64,000 nt of DNA from an uncultured Bacteroidia bacterium (lineage in GTDB: Bacteria; Bacteroidota; Bacteroidia; Bacteroidales; UBA932), in assembly GCA_902774155.1 (NCBI GenBank), contig CACYHF010000022.1:38519-102518 (forward strand), in the 5' to 3' direction. Below, piece after piece: positions 1 through 9,700 of the stretch. A program made the position numbers and the translations under genes. How positions within the stretch are numbered: the stretch's first letter is position 1; each line of letters begins with the position of its first letter. The notes below the pieces were generated by a model. It ran no database searches, had not been told where the DNA came from, and saw only the letters and a program-made list of their open reading frames with translations.

Positions 1-2346
1 GCCATCCTGCAGTTCTACCGCCTGCCCGACACGGAAAAGGCCGTGGCCTTCACCACCACCGACGAAAACGGCGCTTTCTCCCATACCTTCACGGTAAAGG
101 GAGATTACGTGCTGGTGTTCGACAACCTGGGCCGAAAGGTGCAGCGTCGCAGCTTCACCGTTCCCGCCGGTACGGACGTGGTGGACCTGGGCGAAATCCT
201 GGCCCAGGACAACGCCGAAATGCTCAAGGCCGGCCAGGTGACGGCCATGCGCACGCTGGTGAAGATGGAAGTGGACAAGATGACCTACAACGTGGAAGAC
301 GATGTGGATTCCAAGACTTCCACCGTGCTGGATATGCTCCGCAAGGTGCCCATGGTGAGCGTGGACGGTCAGGACAACATCAGCGTGAACGGCAGCAGCA
401 GTTTTGTGGTTTACGTGGACGGCAAGCCCAATCAGATGATGAGCCAGAACGCTTCTACTATCTTTAAGGTAATGCCTGCCAGCAGCATCAAGAATATAGA
501 GGTGGTGACCAATCCCGGCGTGAAATACGACGCCGAGGGCGTGGGCGGTGTGCTGAACATTACCACCAACAAGGAAGCTACCGGCGGCGCTTCTGTGGCC
601 GATGGTTTCTACGGCACCGTGATGGCCACGGCTTCCAATCGTGGTGGCGGCGGTGGCGTGTCGGCCAGCATGCAGAAGGGCAAGTTCGCCATGAGCCTCA
701 ATGCCAACGGCATGTACAACTCCATGAACGGTACCGAGAGCGAGACGGAACGCGTGCAGGACAGCGGTTTCACCACCCGCACGGAGACCACCTCCAACAT
801 GAAGATACCCATGGCCATGGTGAACGCCAGCGCCAGTTATGAGATTGACACCCTGAACCTGGTAAGCGCCAGCCTGGGTGTAATGCACTTCGGCATGCAC
901 AACGAAAGCGGCATCACCAACACGTTTTTCACCGTTCCCGGGGCCACGGGCTTCGGCTACACGGGCACCACTTCCGGGGTGAACAACCGCACCAATATCT
1001 CTGCCGGTGCCGACTATCAGCACCTTTGGGCCAATGCCCCTGGCCGCAGCTTCGTGCTCAGCTACCAGTTCAACGGCGCGCCGGGCGTAAACAATACCGT
1101 GAACACCTTCAACGGCATTTCCGTGGCCGGTTTCGACCTCACCGACCGCAAGAGCAACGGCCGCACAGGCTCCTTCGACCACACGGTCCAGGCCGATTTC
1201 ACCACCCCGCTGAGCACCGCACTTACCCTGTCTACCGGTGCCAAGTTCATCGGCCGGCACAATTCCTCCGACCAGACCGACTATCTGTGGAATGGATCGG
1301 CCTTTGTACAGAGCGGAAGCCTGCAGTACGACTTCTACAACCGCATCGGGGCGGCTTATGCCGAATTGGACGGCAAATTCGGGGCCTTTGGCGTGAAGGG
1401 CGGCCTGCGCTATGAACACACCTGGCAGAGTTATGCTTCATCTGCCCTGGCGCAGTCTTACAGCGTGCAGTACGGCAACCTGGTGCCCACGGCCAGTGTG
1501 CAGTGGAGTCCCAGCGCCATCCAGAATATCGGCCTCAGCTACAATATGCGCATCAGCCGGCCGGGCATCTCCTACCTGAACCCTTATGTGGATACCTCCG
1601 ACCCCACGGCCCTCAGTTACGGTAACACCGACCTGGACACCGAACGCGGCCACAACGTCTCCCTGGTGTACAACTACTTCAATCCCAAGGTGATGGTGAG
1701 CGCCACCCTGCGCCACAGCTACACCGGCAACGGCATTTCGGCCTACAGTTTCTACGACGACAACAACCTGCTGAACACCACCTACGGCAACATCGTGCAG
1801 AACAGTAACACGGGGCTGAACGCCTATGTGATGTGGAATCCCACCAACAAGACGCGCATCATGCTGAACGGCGGGGTAGGGTATTCCGACATCCGCAGCG
1901 AGGTGCTGAACCAGCAGAACAGCGGTTGGGACTATCGGATTATGGCTGGCGTGCAGCAGACACTGCCTTGGGACTTGCGGCTCAGCGCAAACGTGATGAC
2001 CATGGGCCGGCGCATCTCCCTGCAGGGTTACTCTACGGGCATGTCCATGGGCATGCTGGGCCTCACCAAGAGCTTCCTGGACGACCGCCTGAGCCTGTCC
2101 CTGAACGGAATGCTGCCCATGGGCAAGGACCTCAAGATGCATATGAATTCCTACACCAAGGGTACCGGCTTCACTTCCACCAGTACCACCACCATTCCCG
2201 CTGCCTCCGTTACCTTCCAGATCAGCTGGAGTTTCGGCAAGCAGGGCAACTACCGCACCAAGAAAGCCCGCCGCGGTATCGAGAACGAGGATCAGCTGAA
2301 CAGCAGCACCACCGCCGAAAGCATGAGTTCTGTGCTAATGCAATAA
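1..2346 (+). CDS. Outer-membrane beta-barrel (TonB-receptor-like) protein, 5'-truncated
   Basis: The frame is open from base 1, so the true start lies outside the window; about 781 codons are visible. The first ~60 residues look like a carboxypeptidase-regulatory-like domain (DENGAFSHTF, YVLVFDNLG). A plug-like domain follows, with LRKVPMVSVDGQ, VVYVDGKPNQM and GVKYDAEGVGGVLNITT, which is the signature I associate with the OMP_b-brl_3 outer-membrane family. The rest alternates aromatic and polar residues like barrel strands and ends with a short charged tail. It is expected in the outer membrane, binding or importing an unknown ligand. It sits just upstream of a LytS/LytTR pair, an arrangement I recall as common in Bacteroidetes. 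The family call is fairly firm; the substrate is unknown. Confidence 0.8.
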   Translation, partial: AILQFYRLPDTEKAVAFTTTDENGAFSHTFTVKGDYVLVFDNLGRKVQRRSFTVPAGTDVVDLGEILAQDNAEMLKAGQVTAMRTLVKMEVDKMTYNVEDDVDSKTSTVLDMLRKVPMVSVDGQDNISVNGSSSFVVYVDGKPNQMMSQNASTIFKVMPASSIKNIEVVTNPGVKYDAEGVGGVLNITTNKEATGGASVADGFYGTVMATASNRGGGGGVSASMQKGKFAMSLNANGMYNSMNGTESETERVQDSGFTTRTETTSNMKIPMAMVNASASYEIDTLNLVSASLGVMHFGMHNESGITNTFFTVPGATGFGYTGTTSGVNNRTNISAGADYQHLWANAPGRSFVLSYQFNGAPGVNNTVNTFNGISVAGFDLTDRKSNGRTGSFDHTVQADFTTPLSTALTLSTGAKFIGRHNSSDQTDYLWNGSAFVQSGSLQYDFYNRIGAAYAELDGKFGAFGVKGGLRYEHTWQSYASSALAQSYSVQYGNLVPTASVQWSPSAIQNIGLSYNMRISRPGISYLNPYVDTSDPTALSYGNTDLDTERGHNVSLVYNYFNPKVMVSATLRHSYTGNGISAYSFYDDNNLLNTTYGNIVQNSNTGLNAYVMWNPTNKTRIMLNGGVGYSDIRSEVLNQQNSGWDYRIMAGVQQTLPWDLRLSANVMTMGRRISLQGYSTGMSMGMLGLTKSFLDDRLSLSLNGMLPMGKDLKMHMNSYTKGTGFTSTSTTTIPAASVTFQISWSFGKQGNYRTKKARRGIENEDQLNSSTTAESMSSVLMQ

Positions 2347-2352
2347 TTTTTC

Positions 2353-2360
2353 TAACTTTG
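2353..2360 (+). promoter_or_regulatory. Bacteroides-type -7 box (TAACTTTG) before the LytS kinase gene
   Basis: A perfect TAnnTTTG match lies in the short gap after the receptor gene. Only four bases separate it from the ATG at 2365, so the transcript would be leaderless or nearly so. Confidence 0.5.
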
Positions 2361-2364
2361 TACC

Positions 2365-3387
2365 ATGATGCAACAGAAGAACCGCAGAAACTTGGTGATC
2401 AATACCACCCAGATTGTCGTCTGGGTGGGTATTTTCCTGGTTCCGGCCCTGGTGACCGCCACCATGACCGGTTCGTTGGAACAGGCACTGAAGGTCTTTA
2501 CGGCTGGGGCTATGCTCCTGCTGCCGCCTTTCATTCTGTACAGCCTGAACTATTACCTGCTGGTCCCCAAGCTGTTGCACGGCGGACGCGCTCCGTGGTT
2601 CTATGTCATAAACGGTGCCATCATCGTGGGATGGCTGCTATGGGATTATCTGGACAAGCGCCCCATCGAGTTTCCCCAGGAGGTGGTGGAACAGTTCGGA
2701 CAGCGGAATATGTGGGCGTGGTACGTGGGCTCCATCCTGGGCCGGGTGTTCATCCAGTTATTGGTGATTACCATCGCCGTGGGTCTGCGCAGCATTATGC
2801 GCGCCAATGAATCTATGACGGCCGAACTCACCTGGCTCAAGCACCAGCTGAATCCGCATTTCCTGTTTAATACCCTGAACAACATCTCCTCGCTCACGCA
2901 GATAGATCCCGATAAGGCGCAGGAGAGCATCGGCCAGCTGAGTGATTTGCTGCGCTATGCGCTTTATGACAGCGAGGCCGAACGTGTGCCGCTGGAGAGC
3001 GAAGTGGAGTTTATGGACAATTACATAGACCTGATGGCCCTTCGCTGCAATGAACTCACTACGGTGACCAAGGAGCTGGAAGCGCCACAGGGGCACGTGG
3101 AGGTGGCGCCGCTGCTGTTCATCTCCCTGGTGGAGAACGCCTTCAAGCACGGCGTGAATGCCCGCTACCCGTCGTTCGTGCGGGTGTCCATGCGTTATCA
3201 GGACGGCCAGTTGCTCTTCCGCTGCCAGAACTCCCTCTTCGAGAAGCAGGGGAGTGACCATATCGGCTCCGGCATCGGCCTGGAGAACATGAAACGCCGC
3301 CTGGAACTGCTCTATCCCGGCCGATACACTTATAAACAGCAGGCCGATGACGGCACTTACACCGTAGAAATCAGTTTGAAGGTATGA
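2365..3387 (+). CDS. LytS/YehU-type sensor histidine kinase
   Basis: A 340-residue membrane sensor kinase. The N-terminal ~150 residues hold about four hydrophobic segments (for example IVVWVGIFLVPALV and LLVITIAVGL). A His_kinase domain follows with the diagnostic LNPHFLFNTLNNISSL, phospho-acceptor His about residue 165. The C-terminal ATPase part has the N box SLVENAFKHGV and a glycine box GSGIGLENMKRRL. It should autophosphorylate and pass phosphate to the LytTR regulator encoded next, with which it overlaps by four bases (ATGA). The stimulus is unknown. A second in-frame ATG follows directly at 2368. Confidence 0.92.
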   Translation: MMQQKNRRNLVINTTQIVVWVGIFLVPALVTATMTGSLEQALKVFTAGAMLLLPPFILYSLNYYLLVPKLLHGGRAPWFYVINGAIIVGWLLWDYLDKRPIEFPQEVVEQFGQRNMWAWYVGSILGRVFIQLLVITIAVGLRSIMRANESMTAELTWLKHQLNPHFLFNTLNNISSLTQIDPDKAQESIGQLSDLLRYALYDSEAERVPLESEVEFMDNYIDLMALRCNELTTVTKELEAPQGHVEVAPLLFISLVENAFKHGVNARYPSFVRVSMRYQDGQLLFRCQNSLFEKQGSDHIGSGIGLENMKRRLELLYPGRYTYKQQADDGTYTVEISLKV

Positions 3388-4103
3388 GGCCCTTGCGATG
3401 CATAGTGGTGGACGACGAGCCCCTGGCAGTGAAAATGCTGGAGGCTTTTGTGGCGCGTACCCCTCAGTTGCATCTGGTGGCCTCTTTCAACGACCCGGTG
3501 GAGGCCCTTTCGGCCATTCGGTCCCAGGCACCGGAATTGGTGTTCCTGGATATCCAGATGCCGGATTTGGATGGGATGGAACTGTCCCGGATGCTCCCGG
3601 CCGATACCCGCGTAGTCTTCACCACGGCCTTCAAGCAGTACGCCTTCGAGAGCTATGAAGTGAGTGCGCTGGACTTTCTACTCAAGCCCATCCGCTACCA
3701 GAAGTTCCTGGAGGCCGTGCAGAAGGCGCAGGAATGGTTTGCGCTCAAAGATGCAGCGGCAAACCAGGCCCCTTCAGAGAAAACCGCAATCTTCCTGAAA
3801 GTGGAAGGCGTGCTCCGCAAAGTGGACCTGGCCGATATCCTCTATGTAGAAGGCATGAAGGACTATGTGATGTTCCACCTTTCATCGGCCCGGGAACCGT
3901 TGGTGACACACATGACCATGAAAGCCGTGGAGGAACTGCTTCCGCCGCAGTCGTTTATGCGCATCCACCGTTCTTACATCGTAGCATTGTCTCATATCAG
4001 CTCCGTAAGTGCCGGAGGAGACCTCAAAGTGGGCCCGGCTCTGCTCCATGTGTCGGATGCTTATCATGAGGCGTTCGATGCCTACTTAGCTGCGTGGAGA
4101 TAA
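3384..4103 (+). CDS. LytTR-family response regulator
   Basis: A 239-residue regulator with an N-terminal receiver domain (VVDDEPLAVKML, then LVFLDIQMPDLDGMEL with phospho-Asp at residue 56, and a conserved Lys in DFLLKPIRYQKF). The C-terminal LytTR DNA-binding domain has ILYVEGMKDYVMFHL and FMRIHRSYIVAL. It is translationally coupled to the kinase gene. It probably regulates the preceding outer-membrane gene or itself, but I see no clear LytTR-type repeat nearby. A strong terminator follows. Confidence 0.93.
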   Translation: MRPLRCIVVDDEPLAVKMLEAFVARTPQLHLVASFNDPVEALSAIRSQAPELVFLDIQMPDLDGMELSRMLPADTRVVFTTAFKQYAFESYEVSALDFLLKPIRYQKFLEAVQKAQEWFALKDAAANQAPSEKTAIFLKVEGVLRKVDLADILYVEGMKDYVMFHLSSAREPLVTHMTMKAVEELLPPQSFMRIHRSYIVALSHISSVSAGGDLKVGPALLHVSDAYHEAFDAYLAAWR

Positions 4104-4126
4104 GTATTTGATTGTAAGAGAGTAAT

Positions 4127-4164
4127 AAAAAATCGATTGGTCTATAATGACCAATCGATTTTTT
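4127..4164. terminator. Bidirectional rho-independent terminator
   Basis: A perfect 16-base inverted repeat (arms 4127-4142 and 4149-4164, loop TATAAT) has A-rich and T-rich flanks, so it gives a U-tract on either strand. It lies between convergent genes, the LytTR regulator (+) and the GH3 gene (-). Confidence 0.93.
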
Positions 4165-4201
4165 GTAATCGGCTGTGAATCAGCCTTTTGTCTCCACGCG
4201 C

Positions 4202-6559
4202 TTATTTCACGGCGATTTCCTTGACGGGCTCGGCGGGCAGGCACACCGGGTTCACGGGCCAGGACTGGGCCTTGGCCTGCTTGAAGGCGGCGGTGGCGCG
4301 GAGATCGGCCACAGAGGCGCCGAAGTGGGCAGTGTAGTTGCCGGCGGCCATTTCCCAGGCGCTGGTACCTTCGTTGAAGGAGGCCAGGGTGTAAGGGCAG
4401 ACCGTCATGGTGAGCGTCTGACTTTCACCGGGGGCCAGTTCCTTGGTCTTGGCGAAGGCCTTGAGTTCGCAGGCGGGTTTCACCAGGCCGCCTTCCGGGG
4501 CGGTGATGTACAGCTGAACGGCTTCCTTGCCGGCCACCTTACCGGTGTTGGTCACGGTGATGCTGGCGGTTACGCTGCCGTCCTTGGCCACTTTCACCAC
4601 AGGCTTGCTATAAGCGAAGGTAGTGTAGCTGAGGCCGTAGCCGAAAGGATAGCTCACGTTCTTGCCGGCGGTGGTGAAGTAGCGGTAACCTACCCAAATG
4701 CCTTCGGCGTAGTCGGTGTAGTCGATATTCTTTCGGAGCACGCGGGGGGTGAAGCCACCGCCCATGAGGGCTGCGAGGTCGATGGAGTTGCCACCCTTAT
4801 AGTCGTACGGGAAGTTGGCGGAGGAGGGGATATCCAGATAAGCTACGGGGAAGGTCATGGGCAGCTTGCCGGAAGGGTTGGCCTTGCCGGTGAGGACGTC
4901 GGCCACTGCGTAACCACCTTCCTGACCGGGAGTCCAGGCCAGCAGGATGGCGTCCGGGATGTTCTTCCAGGAAGCGGTCTCGATGACACCGCCGATGTTC
5001 AGTACCACAACCAGCTTCTTGCCGGCAGCGTGGTAGACGTCGGCCAGAATCTGGAGCATTTCGCGCTCCTGACCGGTGAGGGTCCAGTCACCGTCGGCGG
5101 CTTTGCGGTCGTCGCCTTCGCCGGCGTTGCGGGAAATGGTGAATACGGCAATATCAGTGGCTTTTTCCTTCTTCTGGATGAAGCTGCGGGAAACTTCCAT
5201 CTCCGGGACCACGGGATCTCCCAGGAGGATGCCCAGGCCATTGCCTTCGGTATTGTTGCGGAGCCGGGTCTTGGTGAAGGCGATGTACTGCTGGTACCAG
5301 GTTTCGATATCGCTGTCCACTTCCAGACCGTTTTCGCGCAGGCCCTCGGCCACGTTGCGGGTGTAGGCTTTGTTCACGTTGCCGGAACCGGTGCCGCCGG
5401 CGATGAAGTCATAAGAGCCGGTGCCATAGAGGGCCACCTTCTTGGTGCATTTGCAGAAAGGCAGGGCGCCGTTGTTCTCCAGGAGCACCAGGCCTTCCGG
5501 AGTGGCTTCACGCACCAGCTGGGCATGGCCGGCGAGGTCGGGCTTGTTGCTGTATTTGTAACCTTGGAAGCGAGGGGTGCGGACGATGTATTCCAGCATA
5601 CGGCGCACGTTGCGGTCCAGGTCGGCCACGGGCAGGGAACCGTCCTTAACGGCGGCCACGATGCGGTCGATTTCGTTCTGCATACCGGGTTCCATAAGGT
5701 CGTTGCCGGCGATGACAGCCTTCACGGTGCCTTCCTTGTTGCCCCAGTCGGTCATCACGATACCGCCAAAACCCCATTCATCGCGCAGGATGGTGGTGAG
5801 GAGGCCCTTGCTCTGCTGGGTGAATTCCCCGTTGAGCTTGTTATAGGAGCTCATCACGGTCCAGGGATCGGACTCCTTCACGGAGATCTCGAAGCTCTTG
5901 AGGTACATTTCACGCAGGGCACGTGCGTTCACGCGGCTGTCGTTCTGCATACGGTTCACTTCCTGGTCGTTGGCGGCGAAGTGCTTGATGGAAACGCCCA
6001 CGCCGTTGCTCTGGATACCCCTTACATAGGCGGCGCTCATCTTGCCGGCCAGGAGGGGATCCTCGGAGAAATACTCGAAGTTACGGCCGCAGAGCGGGTT
6101 GCGGTGCAGGTTCTGACCGGGAGCCAGGAGAACGTCGGCGCCGTATTCCTTCACTTCTTCACCCATAGCGGTGGTGAGTTTCTGCACCAGGTCGGTGTTG
6201 AAGGTGGAAGCCAGCACGGTACCTACAGGGAAGCCGGTGCAGTAGAAAGTCTGGTCCGTACCGGGACGGGTGGGGTTGATACGCAGACCGGCAGGGCCGT
6301 CGGCCAGCACGGTGTTGGGAATGCCCAGCCGATCGATGGCGCGGGTGGTACCGGCAGCGCCGGAAACCAGGGAGGCGTCGGAGGCGGTGAGGGAACCGGC
6401 GGTCATGGAGCCCCAGCCGCCGCCTACTACCAGCGTGGCTTTCTCTTCCAGGGTCATGGCCTTGAGGACATCGTCAATGTTGTCCTTGTTCAGTTTGGGC
6501 TGAGCCATCAGGGAAGTAGCGCACAGGGCAGCAATGCTAAACACGAAAAATTTCTTCAT
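4202..6559 (-). CDS. GH3 beta-glycosidase (beta-glucosidase/xylosidase type), secreted
   Basis: A 785-residue GH3 enzyme. It has an SPI signal peptide (MKKFFVFSIAALCATSLMAQ), the N-terminal GH3 barrel with KHFAANDQEVNR, and nucleophile Asp about residue 270 in GGIVMTDWGNK. The C-terminal alpha/beta domain has an acid/base Glu candidate near residue 481 (NAGEGDDRK), and a fibronectin-III-like end starts near SYPFGYGLSYTTF. It is expected in the periplasm, removing terminal beta-linked glucose or xylose from oligosaccharides. It sits beside the hybrid regulator gene and has its own -7 box at 6594-6601. Specificity cannot be read from sequence. Confidence 0.92.
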   Translation of the reverse strand: MKKFFVFSIAALCATSLMAQPKLNKDNIDDVLKAMTLEEKATLVVGGGWGSMTAGSLTASDASLVSGAAGTTRAIDRLGIPNTVLADGPAGLRINPTRPGTDQTFYCTGFPVGTVLASTFNTDLVQKLTTAMGEEVKEYGADVLLAPGQNLHRNPLCGRNFEYFSEDPLLAGKMSAAYVRGIQSNGVGVSIKHFAANDQEVNRMQNDSRVNARALREMYLKSFEISVKESDPWTVMSSYNKLNGEFTQQSKGLLTTILRDEWGFGGIVMTDWGNKEGTVKAVIAGNDLMEPGMQNEIDRIVAAVKDGSLPVADLDRNVRRMLEYIVRTPRFQGYKYSNKPDLAGHAQLVREATPEGLVLLENNGALPFCKCTKKVALYGTGSYDFIAGGTGSGNVNKAYTRNVAEGLRENGLEVDSDIETWYQQYIAFTKTRLRNNTEGNGLGILLGDPVVPEMEVSRSFIQKKEKATDIAVFTISRNAGEGDDRKAADGDWTLTGQEREMLQILADVYHAAGKKLVVVLNIGGVIETASWKNIPDAILLAWTPGQEGGYAVADVLTGKANPSGKLPMTFPVAYLDIPSSANFPYDYKGGNSIDLAALMGGGFTPRVLRKNIDYTDYAEGIWVGYRYFTTAGKNVSYPFGYGLSYTTFAYSKPVVKVAKDGSVTASITVTNTGKVAGKEAVQLYITAPEGGLVKPACELKAFAKTKELAPGESQTLTMTVCPYTLASFNEGTSAWEMAAGNYTAHFGASVADLRATAAFKQAKAQSWPVNPVCLPAEPVKEIAVK

Positions 6560-6593
6560 AAGATATTGAAAATTGGTTATAGTCTCACTACTG

Positions 6594-6601
6594 CAAACTT
6601 A
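6594..6601 (-). promoter_or_regulatory. -7 box (TAAGTTTG) of the GH3 gene
   Basis: On the minus strand this matches TAnnTTTG and lies 34 bases before the GH3 start codon. The GTTCAAA motif at 6640-6655 lies about 40 bases further upstream. Confidence 0.5.
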
Positions 6602-6639
6602 CACAAAACCAGTTTTGCTTCCAAATACATAGTATATTT

Positions 6640-6655
6640 GATAAAACATTTGAAC
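6640..6655 (-). promoter_or_regulatory. Candidate hybrid-regulator site upstream of GH3
   Basis: Read on the minus strand this is GTTCAAATGTTTTATC. It matches 15 of 16 bases at 29290-29305 upstream of the CE1 gene. The second half-site seen in the other copies is only weakly present here. The link to the hybrid regulator is inference. Confidence 0.4.
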
Positions 6656-6671
6656 ATGTGATTAAAATTTA

Positions 6672-6798
6672 GTTGGCAGGAAGGTACTATTTCCCAAACC
6701 TGTGGCCACCCTCGGCCTCATAAGAGGGAGGGGCCCGCCGCGAAGCGGTGGGAGGGGTCGCGAAGCGACGGTTTGGGGAATAGTACCTTCCTGCTAAC
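6672..6798. repeat. MITE/REP-like palindromic element
   Basis: Terminal inverted arms 6676-6700 and 6770-6794 pair over 25 bases with one mismatch, and pairing continues weakly to 6672 and 6798. Inside are two small hairpins with identical GCGAAGC cores (around 6734-6752 and 6758-6769). A central stretch, 6696-6729, recurs within the mtaB gene at 43570-43603. The right arm covers the stop codon of the hybrid regulator (6794-6796). It could act as a terminator or mRNA-end stabiliser, but its size and arms suggest a mobile or dispersed repeat. Confidence 0.75.
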
Positions 6799-9700
6799 CT
6801 ACATATTCGGATGGAGGAACGCCGAACTGTTTTTTGAAGGAGGTGGAGAAGTGGGAGAGGGTGTTGAAGCCCGTCATCCAGGCAATTTCACTCATGTTGT
6901 GCTTGCCTTCTTTCAGAAGGTCGGCGGCGCGGTTCAGTTTGTAACGCTTGAAGAAGACGGAGGGATTCTCGCCGGTGAGACCCTTTACCTTGTAATAGAA
7001 CTTGGTGCGGGAAATCTTCATCATTTCGGTAATCTGGACAATATCCAGATCGGCATTGGCCAGCTCCTTCTCCATAAGTTCGTAGAGTTCCTTCATGAAG
7101 GCGGCATCGCGCGGCGAAAGCGCCTCAGGCTCAATTTCTTCCGTGGTAGTGACGGCACCTAGCTGGCGATGCAGTTTCTCGCGGTTTTCCAGCAGGGACT
7201 TCACCAGGGCCAGGAGGTAGGCGGGCTGGAAGGGCTTGGTGACGTAGGCATCGGCCCCCTTGTCCAGGCCCTGCACCTGGTTCTCCACGGCTACTTTGGC
7301 GGTGACCAGCACAACGGGAATGTGGCTTAGCTGGAGGTCTCCCTTGATGCGGGCGCAGAGTTCGTAGCCGTCCATGCCGGGCATTACTACGTCGCTGATA
7401 ATCAGGTCCGGAATATCCTCCGTCATTCCTTTTAGGGCCGATGTGCCGTCGAAGTACAGGGATACCTTGTACTGCGGCTTCAGGAGCACCTTCAGGTAAT
7501 TGGCGATGTCGATGTCGTCGTCCACCACGGCGATGTGCCGTTTACCGTTCTGGGCATCCGGTTCATCGGCTTCGATGCTCTGGGCCAGGGCGTGGCTGGG
7601 CAGCTGCTGGGGCTGGGCGGTGCTGCGTTCGTCCTCCGTGTAGGAGGTAGCACTCACGGGTACTACCAGTGAGAACACGGCGCCGCCTTCCGGCTGGTTC
7701 CAGGCCTTGATATAGCCGTGGTGCAACTGGGCCAGAGCACGGGCATAATACAGGCCGATACCGGAGCCGGTGACCTTCTTACCGGGCTCGGCCTGGTAGA
7801 AGCGCTCGAAAATCTTCTCCAGTTGGTCTTCCGGGATGCCGGGACCATTGTCGGCCACGCTGATGCAGGCCCATTGGCCGTCCGTGTCTTTTTCGGTGAG
7901 GGGGAAGCGGGCAGCGGCGGCGGAGCGGGAAATGACGTCGAAGCGCAGTGAAACCTTCCCGCCCTGCGGCGTGAACTTGAGCGCGTTGGACAGGAGGTTC
8001 ATCACCACCTTCTGCACTTTGTCTGCATCCACCCACATAGTAAAGGGCTCTTCCAGACCACTGGCCGTGAGCTCGATGCCCTTGGACTGGGCGTTGAAGC
8101 GGAAGAGGCTCACGCTATCCCGCAGGGGTTCTACCAGGTCCATCTTGGCTACTTTGAGCTGCAGCTTGCTGTTGCCGATGCGGTTGAAATCCAGCAGCTG
8201 GTTCACAAGCGAGAGCATCCAAGTGGCGTTGCGGCGGATGATTTCCACCAGCTGGTGGTCCTGTCCCTTCACGCCCTCAGAGGCCGATAACTGCTGCGCC
8301 GGCCCGGCAATCATAGTGAGCGGGGTGCGGAATTCGTGCGCTACGTTGGAGAAGTAGTCCATCTGGATCTTGTTCAGCTCTTTTTCGGCTTTTTCGGCCT
8401 CTTCGGCCTTTTCCCGTTCTTTCCTAACCTGGTGGATGCGGCGGGCGGCTTCCTTGCGCACCTTGCGCACGTGACGGTAATAGGTGTAGGTGATGGCCAG
8501 GAAAATGAGCCCCAGCAGTATCCACAGACAGATGGCCCAAGTGGTTCTGAACCAGGGCGGAAGCACCCGGATGGACAGGCTTTCCTGTGTTTCGGTGATG
8601 GTATGGCTGGCATTGGCTATGCGCACCCTCAGCGTGTAGTCTCCGGCGGGCAGGTTGGCGAAATAGGCGTTGTGGCGGGTGGCGATCCTGACCCAGTCGC
8701 GGTCGAAGCCCTCCAGTTTATAGGCGTAGCGGATTTGCTCGTACGGGCTGTAATCCAACGCGGCAAAGGCAATGTCAAAGGCATTCTGGTTGTGCCGGAT
8801 GGTGACCAGCGGCTTTTGGGTGAGGGGCTCTTCGATGGGACCGCCCGGAGCAGGCTGCACCAGCTGGTTGTGGATGCTCAGGCTCTCGAACACCAGCGGA
8901 ACGGTGCGCTTGGCCGGGGCGTCCAGCGGGTTGAAGGCGGTGACGCCGTGCGTGCCGCCGAACACCAGCGTGCCATCCGGCAGTACGCAGGAGGCCCTGT
9001 CGTTAAACTGGTCTCCGCCGATGCCATCGGCCTCGAAATAATGGACGAAACTGCTGTTGGTCCTGTCGTAGCGGCCCAGGCCGTGGAGGGTGGAGACCCA
9101 AATGTTGCCCTGGCGGTCTTCCTCGATGGATGCAATGTCGGGGCAGGGAGCTCTGTCGATGGGCCGACGGTGGCCGTTTTCACTGAGGATGAGTCCGTTG
9201 GCGTAGGTGCCCAGCCAGAGATTACCGGCGCTGTCTTTGCGTAAACAATTGGGTATCACTACTGAACGGCGGATACAGGCAGCGTGGTCCTCGGCCGTGA
9301 CGGGGTTGGGGGTGGCCTCCAGCGTATAGGTGTTCACCTGAACGGGGAACTGGTTGTAGCAGGCGGCAAGCAGGCGGCCGGGTTCCTGCATGATCAGGTC
9401 CGTGACGAAGGTCCAGCTATCCGTGGCCGCCACAGAAACATCCTGCCGGCTGTGGTCCCTTTTGTCGTAGCGCACCAGCGTGCTGCTGAAGCCGCCGATC
9501 CAGATGGCGCCTCTGTCATCCTCTGTAATGGCTAGGGGATAGGCGGCATAGACCAAGTCTTTGGAGCTGAGGCGTTTGCCGTCCCAAAGGCAGCGCAGGG
9601 CGCGCACCTTGTCCTGGAACAGCAGCCACAGGTCTCCGTCGGAGTCGCAGTACACTTTGGATGCGCGGATATAACCTACCTCGGAGTCCGGAATCAGGTG

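Noticed and set aside
4175-6661. 828-codon plus-strand open frame opposite the GH3 gene
   Set aside because: Antisense shadow of a clear GH3 enzyme; its composition is the reverse-complement signature of the real gene.
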